Shown here in pieces: positions 19,897-31,600 of a stretch of DNA of 54,887 nucleotides (positions within the stretch are counted from its first letter, which is position 1; each line of letters opens with the position of its first letter). Under the pieces are notes generated by a model that saw only the letters and a list, made by a program, of their open reading frames with translations, made no database searches and was not told the DNA's origin. Source of the stretch: a bacterium (GTDB taxonomy: Bacteria > Oederibacteriota > JAAXVQ01 > JAUVAV01); contig JAGLMY010000014.1 in NCBI GenBank assembly GCA_023139775.1, positions 1 to 54,887 of the forward strand, read 5' to 3'. Made by a program: the position numbers and the translations under genes.

Positions 19897-20110
19897 CGTA
19901 ACTACTCAGGTTTGCAAGGAGCAGGGCGGTTTGGTCTTTTTTCAAGCGTGGCAGCGGTAACTGCGGAGATGTGGTTTAGAAAAGCATATCCCCTATTGCT
20001 CGTTACCAGCCTGGACCTTGGTTTTCCGCTTTGCAATGCTTGAAAAAAGACCAAAGTGACCTGCCAGGCGTGAATATTTGAATACATTTTTTTACCCACG
20101 AGTAGTTACG
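19897..20110. mobile_element. 214-bp MITE-like element with target duplication
   Basis: A non-coding element with perfect 11-bp terminal inverted repeats (CGTAACTACTC at 19897-19907, GAGTAGTTACG at 20100-20110), flanked on both sides by TATAAT (19891-19896 and 20111-20116), which looks like a 6-bp target-site duplication. Inside is an 18-bp perfect inverted repeat (TTTGGTCTTTTTTCAAGC at 19930-19947 and its complement at 20038-20055), so the RNA or single strand would fold into a long hairpin. It has no transposase and would need one in trans. It inserted immediately beside the palindrome at 19873-19890 without breaking it. The short open frame across it on the minus strand is probably not a gene. 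Confidence 0.75.
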
Positions 20111-20251
20111 TATAATCAGGACAATAATGGGGATATTGGTTAAATAGCAAATTCATTTCATTACTGTTCAAATTAATGTTTTCTCTTTCGTTAAAGCGTC
20201 CGAAATGCTGATTTTGGCAGGAAAGCTGATACTGTGTCCACTAATCGGAGG

Positions 20252-20290
20252 AACTGCCCAATGTCCCTAATCACTAATCATTGGGCAGTT
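20252..20290 (-). terminator. Hairpin at the end of the 73-aa gene, possible terminator
   Basis: A perfect 12-bp inverted repeat (AACTGCCCAATG / CATTGGGCAGTT) with a 15-base loop; its right arm touches the stop codon of the 73-aa gene. There is no T-run on the minus strand after it, so termination would be inefficient; it may instead protect the 3' end of the transcript. The remaining DNA at 20117-20251 shows nothing I can name. Confidence 0.4.
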
Positions 20291-20511
20291 TATATGCAGG
20301 CGATTTTTCGCCAGATTTGATCAATGCGGCTGGTGTGATCCACTTTCTCTCCCTTCTCAATCTTGTTGAGCAGTAAGGTGCCGGCCACCACGGCAGCTTC
20401 TACTTCCCACTCAATTTCCTGGGTGTTTTGATACTGGTACTCATCCAAATTCTTTTTAAAGGTCCGCCAAAACGCTGACTGATTCTCTGGAGAAATATTT
20501 GAGTAGGTCAT
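20290..20511 (-). CDS. Small hydrophilic protein (73 aa), function unknown
   Basis: Begins MTYSNISPENQSAFWRTF and ends SRIDQIWRKIACI; 73 aa, soluble, probably helical, with no signal peptide or known motif. I chose the ATG at 20511 because GGGGGTGGAGGAA stands directly in front of it. The frame stays open upstream to 20646, but a sigma-54 promoter at 20551-20566 would put the transcript start near 20540, inside that extension, which rules the longer form out if the promoter is real. It stands alone between the propeller gene and the MITE. Its promoter and activator-site layout copy those of the pump operon, so it is probably co-regulated with it. Confidence 0.7.
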   Translation of the reverse strand: MTYSNISPENQSAFWRTFKKNLDEYQYQNTQEIEWEVEAAVVAGTLLLNKIEKGEKVDHTSRIDQIWRKIACI

Positions 20512-20550
20512 TTCCTCCACCCCCTTTGATTTGCTTACATACCATATAAC

Positions 20551-20566
20551 TGCAAGGGGGATGCCA
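20551..20566 (-). promoter_or_regulatory. Sigma-54 (-24/-12) promoter of the 73-aa gene
   Basis: The minus strand reads TGGCATCCCCCTTGCA: TGGCA and TTGCA are exact, with GG and GC at the canonical spacing. The predicted start, near 20540, gives a leader of about 30 bases with a strong ribosome binding site. A perfect palindrome lies 110.5 bp upstream. Confidence 0.8.
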
Positions 20567-20667
20567 ACTTTTAGCAATTTTGAAGTCTGGGATTTTTTTA
20601 AAAATAAAGGGTTTTCTGGAAGGATGTGTCTTGGAAAGACCTTCACGAAAATAAACTGCTTTCTAGA

Positions 20668-20685
20668 TAGAAGTCAAGACTTCTA
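20668..20685. promoter_or_regulatory. Candidate upstream activator site (perfect palindrome)
   Basis: TAGAAGTCAAGACTTCTA is two perfect 8-bp arms around AA. Its centre is 110.5 bp upstream of the first base of the sigma-54 promoter at 20566, the same distance as the palindrome in front of the pump operon promoter. It lies between the 3' end of the propeller gene and the 73-aa gene. Confidence 0.6.
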
Positions 20686-20758
20686 CTCTAAAAGACATAT
20701 CTAGGAGCTGTTGCGGAAAGATTTTTTTTAGGCAATTATGTCATTCCCATCCCCGCTA

Positions 20759-22372
20759 TTATTTTAGCAGCACCACTTGACCTGTCATACGCTTTTCTGA
20801 AGATTTGATCTGATAAATATACAATCCGCCTTCGCACAGCTGACCGGTCTCGCTCCGTCCATCCCATTCATTCTCATTCACCAATCTGCGAACCAATAGT
20901 CCGTTTATGTTCCAGATACTAATGATATAGGTGCCGGCTCCATCGCAGTTGAAACCCGCCTTTTGACCCAAAGCTGGTAAAAACGGATTCGGGACCGCAG
21001 CACCCGGATACACAGAGGAAAATATTTTAACCAATGATATCGGTGTACAGGTAGCCGTGCAAGTAATCGTAGCCGTGCAAGTAATCGTAGCCGTGCAAGT
21101 AATCGTAGCCGTGCAAGTAATCGTAGCCGTGCAAGTAATCGTAGGTGTGCAAGTAATCGTAGGTGTGCAAGTAATCGTAGGTGTGGGAGTAATCGTAGGT
21201 GTGCAAGTAATCGTAGGTGTGGGAGTAGTAACATAATGTTTTGTATAAATTTGAAAAGTGGGACCATTGGATTCCATCCAGGTTATATAGGGTGTCTGCT
21301 CCACTATATCTAAAGAAGGATAAACAGCATCATATCCTTCATCAATATTCAATTCCCCGCCCAATAATATCCAATCACTCCCATTCCATTTTTTGGCATA
21401 AATATGACAAATCGTACTGCTGTCAAATTCATGCCAGGTTACATAAGGTATTTGTCCGGCAACATATAGGCAAGGCATCATCGCAGCCTGGTTGCTGTCT
21501 ATATTGAGACTTTTTCCCAATGAAGACCACGCACTACCATTCCATTGTTTGACGTAAATTTGATGATTCGAGTCATCATACTCATACCAAGATACATAGG
21601 GAGTATGATCAGAAATGAATAAGCTGGGAGAATATGCATTCTGAGTGAGTTTGGAATTCAGGGATCCGCCTAGGGAACTCCAAGTACTGCCGTTCCACTG
21701 TTTTACAAAGACACAAAAGTTTGGACTTAAAAATTCATGCCAAGCAACCACCAGCGTAGGATCATCAACATACAAATCAGGACTATATGCATTGTTTCCA
21801 GTATTAAGATTCAAACTTCCGCCTACCAACTCCCATTCGCTCCCATTCCATCGTTTAACATAGATTTGTTTGCTGGTACTACTGGTTTCTTGCCATGATA
21901 CATAGGGAGTGAGGTTGGAAATGTCCAAGCTGGAGCTTCGAGCATCTTCGGCAGAATCCTCATTCAAGCTTCCCCCCATTAATTCCCAGTCACTGCCATT
22001 CCATTTTTTGACATAGATTTGATCAGCTATACCATTATCTTCTTGCCAGGAAACATAAGGCGTTGCATTTAACAAAGCCAGACTGGGCTCCTTAGCCGAT
22101 TGACCGGTATTCACATTCAAACTTTCGCCGATCAATTCCCAGTCACTGCCATTCCATTTTTTAACATAGATTTGAAATGTATAACTCGAATTGTTTTCAT
22201 GCCAGACAACAAATGGTGTTTGATTGCTGATTTTTATCTGTGGATTATAAGCAGGTTCGTTCGCATCCAGATTCAAACTCCACCCATCCTGAACCCATTC
22301 ATTCCCCGCTGCTGCTATTGGTATTAGAAGCAACGCGATGCCTAATATCGAAGTCTTCATTCGCTTCTGCAA
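20759..22372 (-). CDS. Secreted 7-bladed beta-propeller-like protein with Thr/Cys-rich linker
   Basis: A 537-aa protein. After a signal peptide (MKTSILGIALLLIPIAAAG) come about seven repeats of roughly 51 aa, each with a QIYVKKWNGSDWELIGGSLN core and a TPYVSWQE strand. The first half-repeat and the last strand (QIYTKHY) could close a ring, so a 7-bladed propeller is likely. A linker of nine TITCTA/TITCTP/TITPTP hexads (about residues 382-442) precedes a C-terminal domain (PNPFLPALGQKAGF...GTYIISIWNINGLLVRRLV...GLYIYQI..., ending GQVVLLK) like the FlgD-type tails of surface proteins. The TTG at 22372 fits AAGGGGA better than the ATG at 22360; either is possible. It lies downstream of the giant gene with no clear promoter and may share its transcript. 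Confidence 0.75.
   Translation of the reverse strand: MQKRMKTSILGIALLLIPIAAAGNEWVQDGWSLNLDANEPAYNPQIKISNQTPFVVWHENNSSYTFQIYVKKWNGSDWELIGESLNVNTGQSAKEPSLALLNATPYVSWQEDNGIADQIYVKKWNGSDWELMGGSLNEDSAEDARSSSLDISNLTPYVSWQETSSTSKQIYVKRWNGSEWELVGGSLNLNTGNNAYSPDLYVDDPTLVVAWHEFLSPNFCVFVKQWNGSTWSSLGGSLNSKLTQNAYSPSLFISDHTPYVSWYEYDDSNHQIYVKQWNGSAWSSLGKSLNIDSNQAAMMPCLYVAGQIPYVTWHEFDSSTICHIYAKKWNGSDWILLGGELNIDEGYDAVYPSLDIVEQTPYITWMESNGPTFQIYTKHYVTTPTPTITCTPTITPTPTITCTPTITCTPTITCTATITCTATITCTATITCTATITCTATCTPISLVKIFSSVYPGAAVPNPFLPALGQKAGFNCDGAGTYIISIWNINGLLVRRLVNENEWDGRSETGQLCEGGLYIYQIKSSEKRMTGQVVLLK
21048..21229 (-). repeat. 18-bp tandem repeat array inside the propeller gene
   Basis: Nine copies of an 18-bp unit (plus-strand core GTGCAAGTAATCGTAGCC) encode the TITCTA/TITCTP hexads. 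Five central copies are nearly identical and the outer ones drift (GGTGTG, GGTGTGGGAG), as expected from slippage with older edges. The unit is a multiple of three, so copy-number change keeps the frame. Confidence 0.9.
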
Positions 22373-22397
22373 TTGGCTTTTATCCCCTTCTTGGTGT

Positions 22398-22420
22398 AAA
22401 ACGGTGCCTGGCTATGCACC
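22398..22420 (-). terminator. Weak hairpin downstream of the giant gene
   Basis: On the minus strand GGTGC and GCACC enclose an 8-base loop and are followed by GTTTT. The 253-base gap that holds it (22373-22625) has one more hairpin (ACCCTG...CAGGGT, near 22435-22460) and no good promoter that I can see. Termination may therefore be partial, with read-through into the propeller gene. Confidence 0.25.
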
Positions 22421-22625
22421 ATTTGATTCATGGCTCACCCTGCAATATCCGGTTCAGGGTGGCACCAATTCATAAATCCTTTCACACCTCACTTGGACCA
22501 ATTTCTCGCGTTCTGCTGCCATTGTCAAATTAATTGTTGTGTGTTATGTAACAGGTCAGTGAAGTGCTGTGTTTTGTCAAATAACCCGGAAACATATGGT
22601 CTGCTAATTTTGCTGAATGAGCTCA

Positions 22626-25600
22626 CTATGGTTTGATAAGACCATTCTTGTCCGCAATACTATATTCCCAGTACTTAAGGCCCAATGGATAGATCTGATT
22701 ATTTTCAACTGACATCACCCGGGGCAATCCGAATGAATCAGAAAGAACCATGTTTATGTTTCCTTTTGGAGTAATCACTACTGTTGGCTGATTAAGCCGC
22801 TTGGCCAATTCTATTGCCAATTGATCGCCAAAACTCTTGAAGGATACGCTTTTCAGACCAGTCTTACATGCTGCCAGGCGCAGAGTTCCGCCAGTCCAAT
22901 GCAAGTCCTCCACCAGAATTCTCGCCAGAACTTCAGGGTTCACATTGCCCAGACCCTTCAAGCGCACCCATTGGGCCGCGCTTTGCCCGCTCGGCCACAC
23001 TCCATGCGCGACCAGGGTTACTTCCTCCACTCCCCTCAAATTGGCCGCATGAATAGACTCCACTTTATATCCAGTCTTGGTTCCCATGGCCTGAGCGGAC
23101 CTCATAACCAGCTGATCCGAAGGCTCGCCGTTTAAAATACGCGGTCCCTGATTCTGGGCTGCTGAAACAGTTTGCGATTGTACCTGAGGCTGGTGCGAAA
23201 GAGTGGTGTTTTCTAATTTATTTAATTGCCGCTGGGCTTCCAAGGCCCTGGCCTGGTATTCGCCTGTCTTTTGCAGCAACCGCTGTTTGGCAGGCCCGGC
23301 CGGCAAATTTTCAGCCTGAGAACGCGTCAGTCGAACTTTTAATTCTAATTTCTGTATTTCGCTTTTAAGGGTCTGGATAGGAGAACCTTCCTCTCCCAAA
23401 TCAGTCTGACCTTTGGTTTTTGATTCCGGCTGATCCCGCAGACTTTTTCCATTTTCTTTAGACCCGGTCTCTTTAGGAGGACCTCGGGTAATCTTTGCAT
23501 GATTGTGCTTGATTTTTGGCAGAGCATCTATTTGTGAAGGTCTCCTCTGCAACGGCTGGTTTTGAGGTAATATCCGTTCCTGGGGATTAACTGTCTTGGG
23601 CATGAATTTATCTTCCCAAATTTTATCAGCTATGGCTGGATCATGGATATCCGGCTTGGTATAATCAATCTTCAGGTCTTTGACTGATACGCCTTTTTCC
23701 TTGACTATTTCCGGGCTGTACTCGAAATCAAGGTACCCTGGTCTTTCCGGAACTCCACCATTGGCTTTGGAAATCGCATCCCCTTGGGCTGCTCCGATTG
23801 CCCTATGACGTCCTTCATGGACAAAAACTTTGCCGGCTTCATTAACTCCAGCCAGAGTTTCGGTAGTATAATTCCGGCCAGACGTGGCCTCGCCCAGGGT
23901 CACGGCTTTATCCGCCTTGAAGCGGATGCGTAAATTATTTTCAGACGTCCGATAAACCACATAAGAATCAGCCTGCTTAACCATTTTACAATTCTCAGGG
24001 ATCTCCAGGGAACTTTTCATTGCCTTGGTTAAATTCAGGTTGATTTGAGCCCCTGGCCCGTCACCTGCGAGCCGGCCATTGGGCATAGTCTCGCCTACCT
24101 TGTAGTTCACCGGATCAATACTTTTAATTCCTGCAAGCTTGCGACCCAATGAGAGCTCTGCAGGAGTAAAATTCGAATCGAATATGTCTATTTTTAATTG
24201 TTTGCCATGCCTGGGAACCAAACGATAGAAGGTCTGGCCATTCTTGGTGACGATCTTCTCAGCAGCTGTGGTCGGATCTACTTTGAAATCAATATACTTC
24301 CCGACTTTCTTAGCCCCAGCTTCCCAGGCATACACACCTTCACCGTATTGAGCTTTGTGGCCTTTGGAAAGATTTAGTGCACCTTCATGCATCACACGAG
24401 CTGCACTGGCTTGGGGCATATCAGCTGTAATCGTATGCCTGAAGACCCGGTTACCGGCTGGTTCAATGGTCCGGCTGACAGCCTGGTTATATTGATCAGC
24501 TGCTGTGTTTTTAGCGCGAATCAAAGCCAATTGATACGGTGCTTTCCCAGTGCGTACATAGTCTTTGAATATATGGCGGACCATGGAAACTTGTTGTTTG
24601 TTCAATCCCAGATTACGGCCTTCTTTCATGATTTGAATATAGCTCTTACCCTTGGACAATTTCACCACATGCCGGGCAATGGATTTGACCTGAGCTTCAG
24701 TCAGATGTGCATATTTTTGCTTGATGGCGTCACGAATGAGCTCAACCCGGACTTTCTCTCTGGCCAAAGAGAATTCGCCCGCTTTCAAACCTGTGCCTTT
24801 TAATACCTGGGCTTGGGCTGTTTTGATCATACTCTTGGTCAGCGTCAAGGTTTTTAGACCGAGTTTGATCCGGACTCCAGGCTGCATTTTAGCAATGTTC
24901 ATCTGGATGTCAGGCGGCAAGGATCTGATCTTGATGCCATCCACAATTCCCTTAACACCTCTGGTAATACCCACCACAACCAATACTGCCAATCCTGTAT
25001 CCGCCAAACCAGAAGCTGGATCATTCATTAGATTCCCAGGAAGCTGGGTGAACATATGCACAAAGCCTTCACCCGTGGTTTTTAAATTCTTAAGTACTGT
25101 CCGGCCTGCTCCTTTGCCCCATTGCTCCGAGGGTTGAGTAAGGCCTGTTAGAGTGGGGATAAAGAGTACAAACCCAGCCAAACCGCCGGTCAATGCAGTA
25201 GCAGCTCTTTCCTCCCAAGTGGCAATCTTTATAGGATCATGTGCATTAGCGATTTCAGTCCCCAGAATGTATTGATTCTTCAGCATTTCGCGTTCATGCT
25301 TATGGTACTCACCGCCCCAGGTATCCACCCAGGCCCCCTCATTCTTTTCAGAAACAATTTCGGATCCCACACTACCAATGATGGCGTCTTGTAATCGTAA
25401 TATAGAATACGAGGCAACCTTTAACCCACTGGCCAAGGCATCACCCGTATGATCTTTCACAGATCCCACTGGGTAAAAGGTCTCAGCTTTAGTATATGTG
25501 CTGTTAGGTCCACCTACTGGAATTTGCTTGATGGCAGGCCAACTATTTCCCTGCATATCCTTTAAAGGTCCCAAAGATTCAAGCATCTGTTTCTCAAATC

Positions 25601-28600
25601 CCATGTCACCAGGATGGGCATAAACACCATCTTGTCCCATCAAAACCCTGCCATCTTGTTTAAGCATTTCTATTAGTCCGGCTGATTCTTCGGTAGGCAG
25701 CTCAAGAGTGTACTTTTCGCCAGACCGCGTTTCTACACGACCGCTATTAGTTTTTTCTGAAATAATGGTGGGTAATTTTTCAAAACCATATTGATCATAC
25801 ACGCCTTTGTCATTAATGATCACAGCCGGATATTTGCCCTGGCCATCATAAACCCAGACCATGAGCGTTCCATCCTGGGACTTGGTCATAATTCCAGTGG
25901 GCAAGGTGAGATCAGCAATACTGCCGTTTTCATTAAAAATAATGCTGATGGACTTTTGGCATCCATTCTGCCGCAACCCCATTTCACCAAGCATAAGGGT
26001 TTCACCCTCATAAATTCCAAACTGGATAAAATTCACAGCCACACTATTATCCTTAACCAGTAAGCTTAGATTCTCTACTTCTGCGATTGCATCTTTACCA
26101 TGTAATTGTATGTTTCTATTGCCAGTAACAAAGTTACCGTGATATCGGCCATCTACTAAATCAGCTTTGCCATTTTTGTAGTCAATGGACAGATCTATGG
26201 TGATACCTTTCTTTAAAGTTACTAGTAAATTGGCCAACATGGACAGTTCATGAATAACTGCCTTAAAACCTTCTCCCTTTATTTGTTTAACTTTAAATTC
26301 TCCATTTTTCCCTGCAGCAAGTTTAATCTCTTGTCCTCTTTGGTATATGGTTCCGCTTCCCCACTGCCAACCGTTTCGAGTATTTCTTAGCTGACCCACA
26401 AAGACTTTTATTTTTAGGGCCGGCAAGCCGGTCTTGCCTGTAATGGTCAAATGGCTGCCTTTTCCAAAAGCAACCTGATGATTTTTCATCATCTGGGATT
26501 GGTCTTCCTGAATCTCAGTGTTAATGACCATACCCACTTTGCCGCCAAAAAAAACATAGTCTCCATCTTGCTTTTGGTACATATGGGCTTGGGTAGCCGG
26601 CTCATATCCGGCCTTAGCGCTTCCCTTTTGCTGAGTCGCACCAGCAGTTGGTTCCCGGCTCAGCCAAACAGCTGCTTGAGCCACATTCAATTTTTCACGA
26701 TCCTTTAAAATAACTTGGCCTTTTAATTGCCATCCACCACTGGCCAGGTTAGCTTCCAGGGCGAGCAATTTAAAATTCCTTTCCTTGCCATCCAAGAATA
26801 CTTTTATGCCTGCCGGCTGCTGCATTTGTCCTTTGGCATTGAGATCAATCGTGATTTGTTGATCATCATATTGAATAGTGCCTTTTTGATTACCGGCTAA
26901 TTTAAAGGACCCGCCTTTTTTCTCTAAAATCAGCCCTGAAGTCATTTCCTTGATTTGGACGCCTTCTGACAAGCTGCCCCAATTTACTCCCACAACAAAC
27001 TCCTGACCTTCCGGACTGACTATCATGTATACGTCTACACCGGATTCGCCCAATACTTCATAATTACCGACTTTTTGTTCGACGCGCACGCCCTCAATAA
27101 GAATGAATTGCTCTCCATCCCATTCAAACAGCTGGGCTTTCCATAGTTTTCCATCTTCTGAAACTTGATTTTCCGCAAAACTCACTTGTTTTATGGTTCC
27201 AGGTGCAATCTCTTGAATGCTGCCGTCCTGATTAAGGGAGATTTTTCCTTTTAAGACACTACCATCATCCAGCTTATGTTCTTCAACCACACGCACATTT
27301 ATAACCTCGTCTATTAATCCGGTAATTGCACTCCCTGCTTGGTTGGCTAATGCTGCAATCGATGCCAAACCTGTATTCAAGTATCCCGGCAGACTTCCAT
27401 TACCTTGTTTGGATTGCGATTTCAAGTTGTATACCGCTTGATTTAAAACTTGGCTGGCAACAGTATGCTGGGTACCGGCAATCACTTGCTGGTTGGCATT
27501 GAGAACCACAACCTGGGTTTCTTTTTCATTCACCGTGGCCATGAGCGTGGAACCCCCAGGCAGTTTGCCGGTATCTAATTCAGTTGCGCATAAAAGCTCC
27601 CCAGCAAATTTAGAATCCGCGCCGGCCAGGAAGACTTCTGCTCCAATTGCTTTCATGCCATCCTCATCCTGCATTACCAGCCGGCCCTCGATCACCAGGT
27701 TCTCACCCTTATCTTCGCCCAGGCGCAGGACTTGGAGGTTTTTGTTGCCTGGCAATTGCATAAATATCTGAGAATCCTCCACCTCCAGCTTAAATCCCTG
27801 CGCCTCTGCGAATTTTTGCAGTTTGGCCTGCATTAGGTTTTCCTGCATCCTCACCAGTTTGGCGGTCAAGGCTGCCGGATCGCGCTTATCCATAACCGGC
27901 AGACTGGCCAGAATCTGTGTCTGCTCATCCTTTCCCAGGTCATTGAAATTCACTACTTGCACACCCGCAATATCCGGGCGGTCACGGAGGGCCGCCCCTG
28001 CATTTTCTGCAAACATAACCAGACGTTGCTTGCCATTTTTCTTCTCATACACATACTCCAGTTGGCCGGTCTCCTTATTCATCGAGACTTCACGGCTGGC
28101 ACCCATTTCCATTTGTGCCTGATACACGACTCTGGACATCCCACCCGCTTGCAAGGCTTGGACCACTTGTTGGCCCACTCCTGAAAGTTGCGCCAGACCT
28201 TGTATATTCTGAATGCTGAATTGTCCGGCTGCCTTTTCTCCGTAGCTGCCATCGTTCATCTCAAAAATACGCCCCTTAGCCAGTACGCCTTCTTCCAGAT
28301 TGTCGTATTCATAAGTCAGCAGCTGCATCTGACCATCATTAGTCCTATGCTCTGAAGCCAAAGCCAGGGCATTGCCTTGGTCATCCACTTTGAGATAGAC
28401 CTGGCGGGTCATTTTGCCTACTGTGTCTTTTTCCGTATAAATTGCATCTGCTGATTTGATTTTTTCCAGGGCTGCTGAGTTTTGAATAATCTCTTCAGTC
28501 CGGCTCATGGCTTGTTGATATTCTTTGGAGTTTTTGGCTGCATACCTAAACGAGCCGACTTCCCGGTACTTGCCGTCAATATGACGGAAAATCTTGCCCG

Positions 28601-31600
28601 CTGCGACTAAGACCTTGCCGTCTTCACCAAAACGGAAATTGAAAGTACGAATTTCTTTTTGACCGCCGGCGCCCAGCATACCCGCAGCTACCAGTATGTC
28701 GTCTTTAAAGAACAAAGCCATTTCCTGACCATTGACCTCCGCATTAATCACTGCATCAAAATCAATGCCCTGCTTAGTCAAAAAATTGCCCATCTCATTG
28801 ATCTCAGCTTTAGAGAGTGTGTCTAATTCTGATTTAGCTGTAATTAAGGATTCAATAATCGCGTTACGCTGGGCTGACGATAGTTTCTCTCTATTCTCTT
28901 TTTCACTGAAGAGCAAGGCACCACCCTCGCCTGCTTGTGCCTCTCCCCGGGCAGTTATTCGCATATTGAGATTCCCTGAAGCAGAAGCCATTATGAGATT
29001 TTGGTTGTCTTGGTTGTCCAGGACATTTGGAGTATTATCTGCGAAAACGTTTTGGAACAAATCATATCCATAAGCAAATATATCCATGGTTAAATCCATT
29101 ACTGCTGAGGAATAATCCACCACCGCCTCCAAAACAAATTGCTCAAAATACATCTGTCCCTCAGCTGCTTCTTCCATAGCCTCTTTCTGTTCCTTGATCT
29201 GTTGCTCAACCGGTTTGGCACCCTTGCCGGTTTTGTAAATAAAAATATTTATCTCATGATGTTTCTTGATATTCATAGACAAACCTTGTTTCAGCCCGGC
29301 GTTAAAAGCTTGACTGATTTGATTCAATTGAGCGAGCGTTTGTCTTTGTTGCGCCATGGTGGATTGTGAGGTATTGACGTCTTTGACAATGGTGGACGTG
29401 ATTTTCAAGGCTACTTGCATGACCAAGGCGGCTGCCAATTGTCCGGTGAATCCCAATCCCATTTCTTCCAAGAGCGTGGCCAAAGCCATGGCCACCAGAG
29501 CTGATACAAAAATGCGGGTTATATCCTGCCAGGTTGGTAATTGAGTATTATTGCTTTCCCGGGGAGGTCCGGTAGCCGGATTGCTTTCCGTGAAAGCCAC
29601 CATGCCAATGGATATGGCTGCCACCAGCAAGAGTTGCCGGCCGTCTTTCACTCCGGAAGCCATGGCTGCGCCCACATTAATCGCTGTCACTAAGATCATT
29701 TTGGTGACCATGCCAATATTGCTTTGCATAAGAGCACCCGCTGCACCATACAGCAATCCTCTTAGTGCGGCTTCGCCATAATCCCCCTCATCACCCTTCA
29801 GAATCGCGGTTTGAATCAGCTGGTTGGTCACTGACAAGGCAATGGATGAGGCAACTTGAACTACTACTTGAAGAATGGCATTGGAAATATTAGCGGCTAT
29901 TTCCCCAATCCCAAAACCTACGATGGATACCCCTGCATTAAGCGCGGCCAGACCCAGACTTGTGCTAAAATCCATACCCGCAATATAGTTTTTCACCAAA
30001 TTGCTGCCAAAATTTATCAAAATGGCAAAGGGCTTAAAGATTGGGAATATGGTACCAATAACTGAGACCACGATTTCACCCAGCGTCATGGTCCAATAGA
30101 GAATTTCGCCGAACACGGTCATGCCCACGCCTTCAGGCTGGGTGGAAACATGCGTAATATCCGACTTATCTTTAGTGCCTTCAGCATCCATATTGCCGTA
30201 GGCATCATAAGCATATTCAGTCAAGCCATGGCTGGGATGGGTCCACTGGTTGGAGTCACGATTCATGGCTCTGTATTGGTTTTGCAAATGATTTGCAAAG
30301 GTTAGTCCTGCCGAATTCTCCAGCGTCCAGGTTGACATCCAATCCAGCGTGGTCTGCCAATCATAATTGTACCACTGCGCATTGTCGTGTTTAGGCAGGC
30401 TCATCACCACCGTAGTATAGGTCCAAGCATCTCTACGGCTGCCATTTCTGTGATAAGTAATATTCTGGCTTAATTCCATACCCTCAGTACGGTTGCCATC
30501 ATCGCGGCGGTATTCAGTTAGAACATTGGTGGGTTGTCCCAATTGATTAAAACTTGAGGTTGAAGTATAGGTTATGGTGCCTACTATAGTTATGACATCC
30601 TCAGGCTCACCCATAGAACTGCTGGTTTCCCACCACAAAAAGTGCGTGGGATCCAGCCATTGAAATTCGTATTTGGCAAGCTGACTGGAAAAAGACCTCG
30701 ATTCCAGTTCACGCCCATACTGGTCATACACAATGTCAGTCTGAATATAACCCAGGTTGATATCGGGATTGTTGCCAAGATCAGAGTGAATCCCGGTTTC
30801 GTGCGTGGCCCGGACAGCTTGGGTTTCAATAAGATCGCTATCTCCCACATATTCTTTCTCGGTAGTCACATAAGCTATGGCATTTCTCCAGCCGGAGTCC
30901 AAGCCAGGCAGATTTCCGCCGCCGGCCTGGTTCCACTTGCGTTGTTCTTCCATCCTTACCACTCGGCCTAATTCGTCATACTTGATATTGTCAACTTGAT
31001 ACCAAACTGTCACAAATTCAGCATAGTTGCTGAAGATAGCCAGCAAGCGGTTGGATACAGCTGTAGTTAAATCAGCTGCACTGGGATCAAAAACATGTTT
31101 CAGCATATCGCCAAAAGTTATGACGCCTAAATTCAAGGTATTGGTTGAATCTTGAAAACCGGATAAAGTGCTGCCAAAAACCTGACTGAAAATGACGCGC
31201 ATATCTGACTCATCAGGCTGCTGAAAGATAAGCTTTTGAATCAAAGTGCCAAAACTGATCATAACCGGCGACACTTCATCCTCAGTCGCATAATCCGTAT
31301 TGGCCAAATGCAGGTCATAAATTTCTTGGAGGGTTAAATCTAGAAGATTGTTACCCAGACTATCCAGAAACGTATCACCAGCCAGCAGGCCGGCAGCTAA
31401 ATTTTGCGCGGCGGCCTCGTCCAGGGCTGCCGGTTTACCGGGAAAATTCAAAAAGGCTTGCTTTAAGATTTCCGTGAGCACATCTTGCAAAGTAAGGTTT
31501 AAGAGTATGCGACCGCCTGTGCCGACTGTATCGCGCACCTCGGCGTCAATGGAAGCCAAGCCGGTAATGGTGAGTGTGAAGATATCCAGGACCTGCTCGT

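Noticed and set aside
19902-20099. A minus-strand frame of 65 codons inside the MITE-like element.
   Set aside because: It is explained by the internal hairpin sequence and has no ribosome binding site or transposase motif.
22435-22540. A 22-codon minus-strand frame beginning MAAEREKLVQVRCERIY in the gap before the propeller gene.
   Set aside because: It has no convincing ribosome binding site and is too short to judge; a chance frame is likely.
22541-22625. TTGACA boxes upstream of the propeller gene as promoter candidates.
   Set aside because: Neither has an acceptable -10 box at 16-18 bp, and there is no -24/-12 element there.
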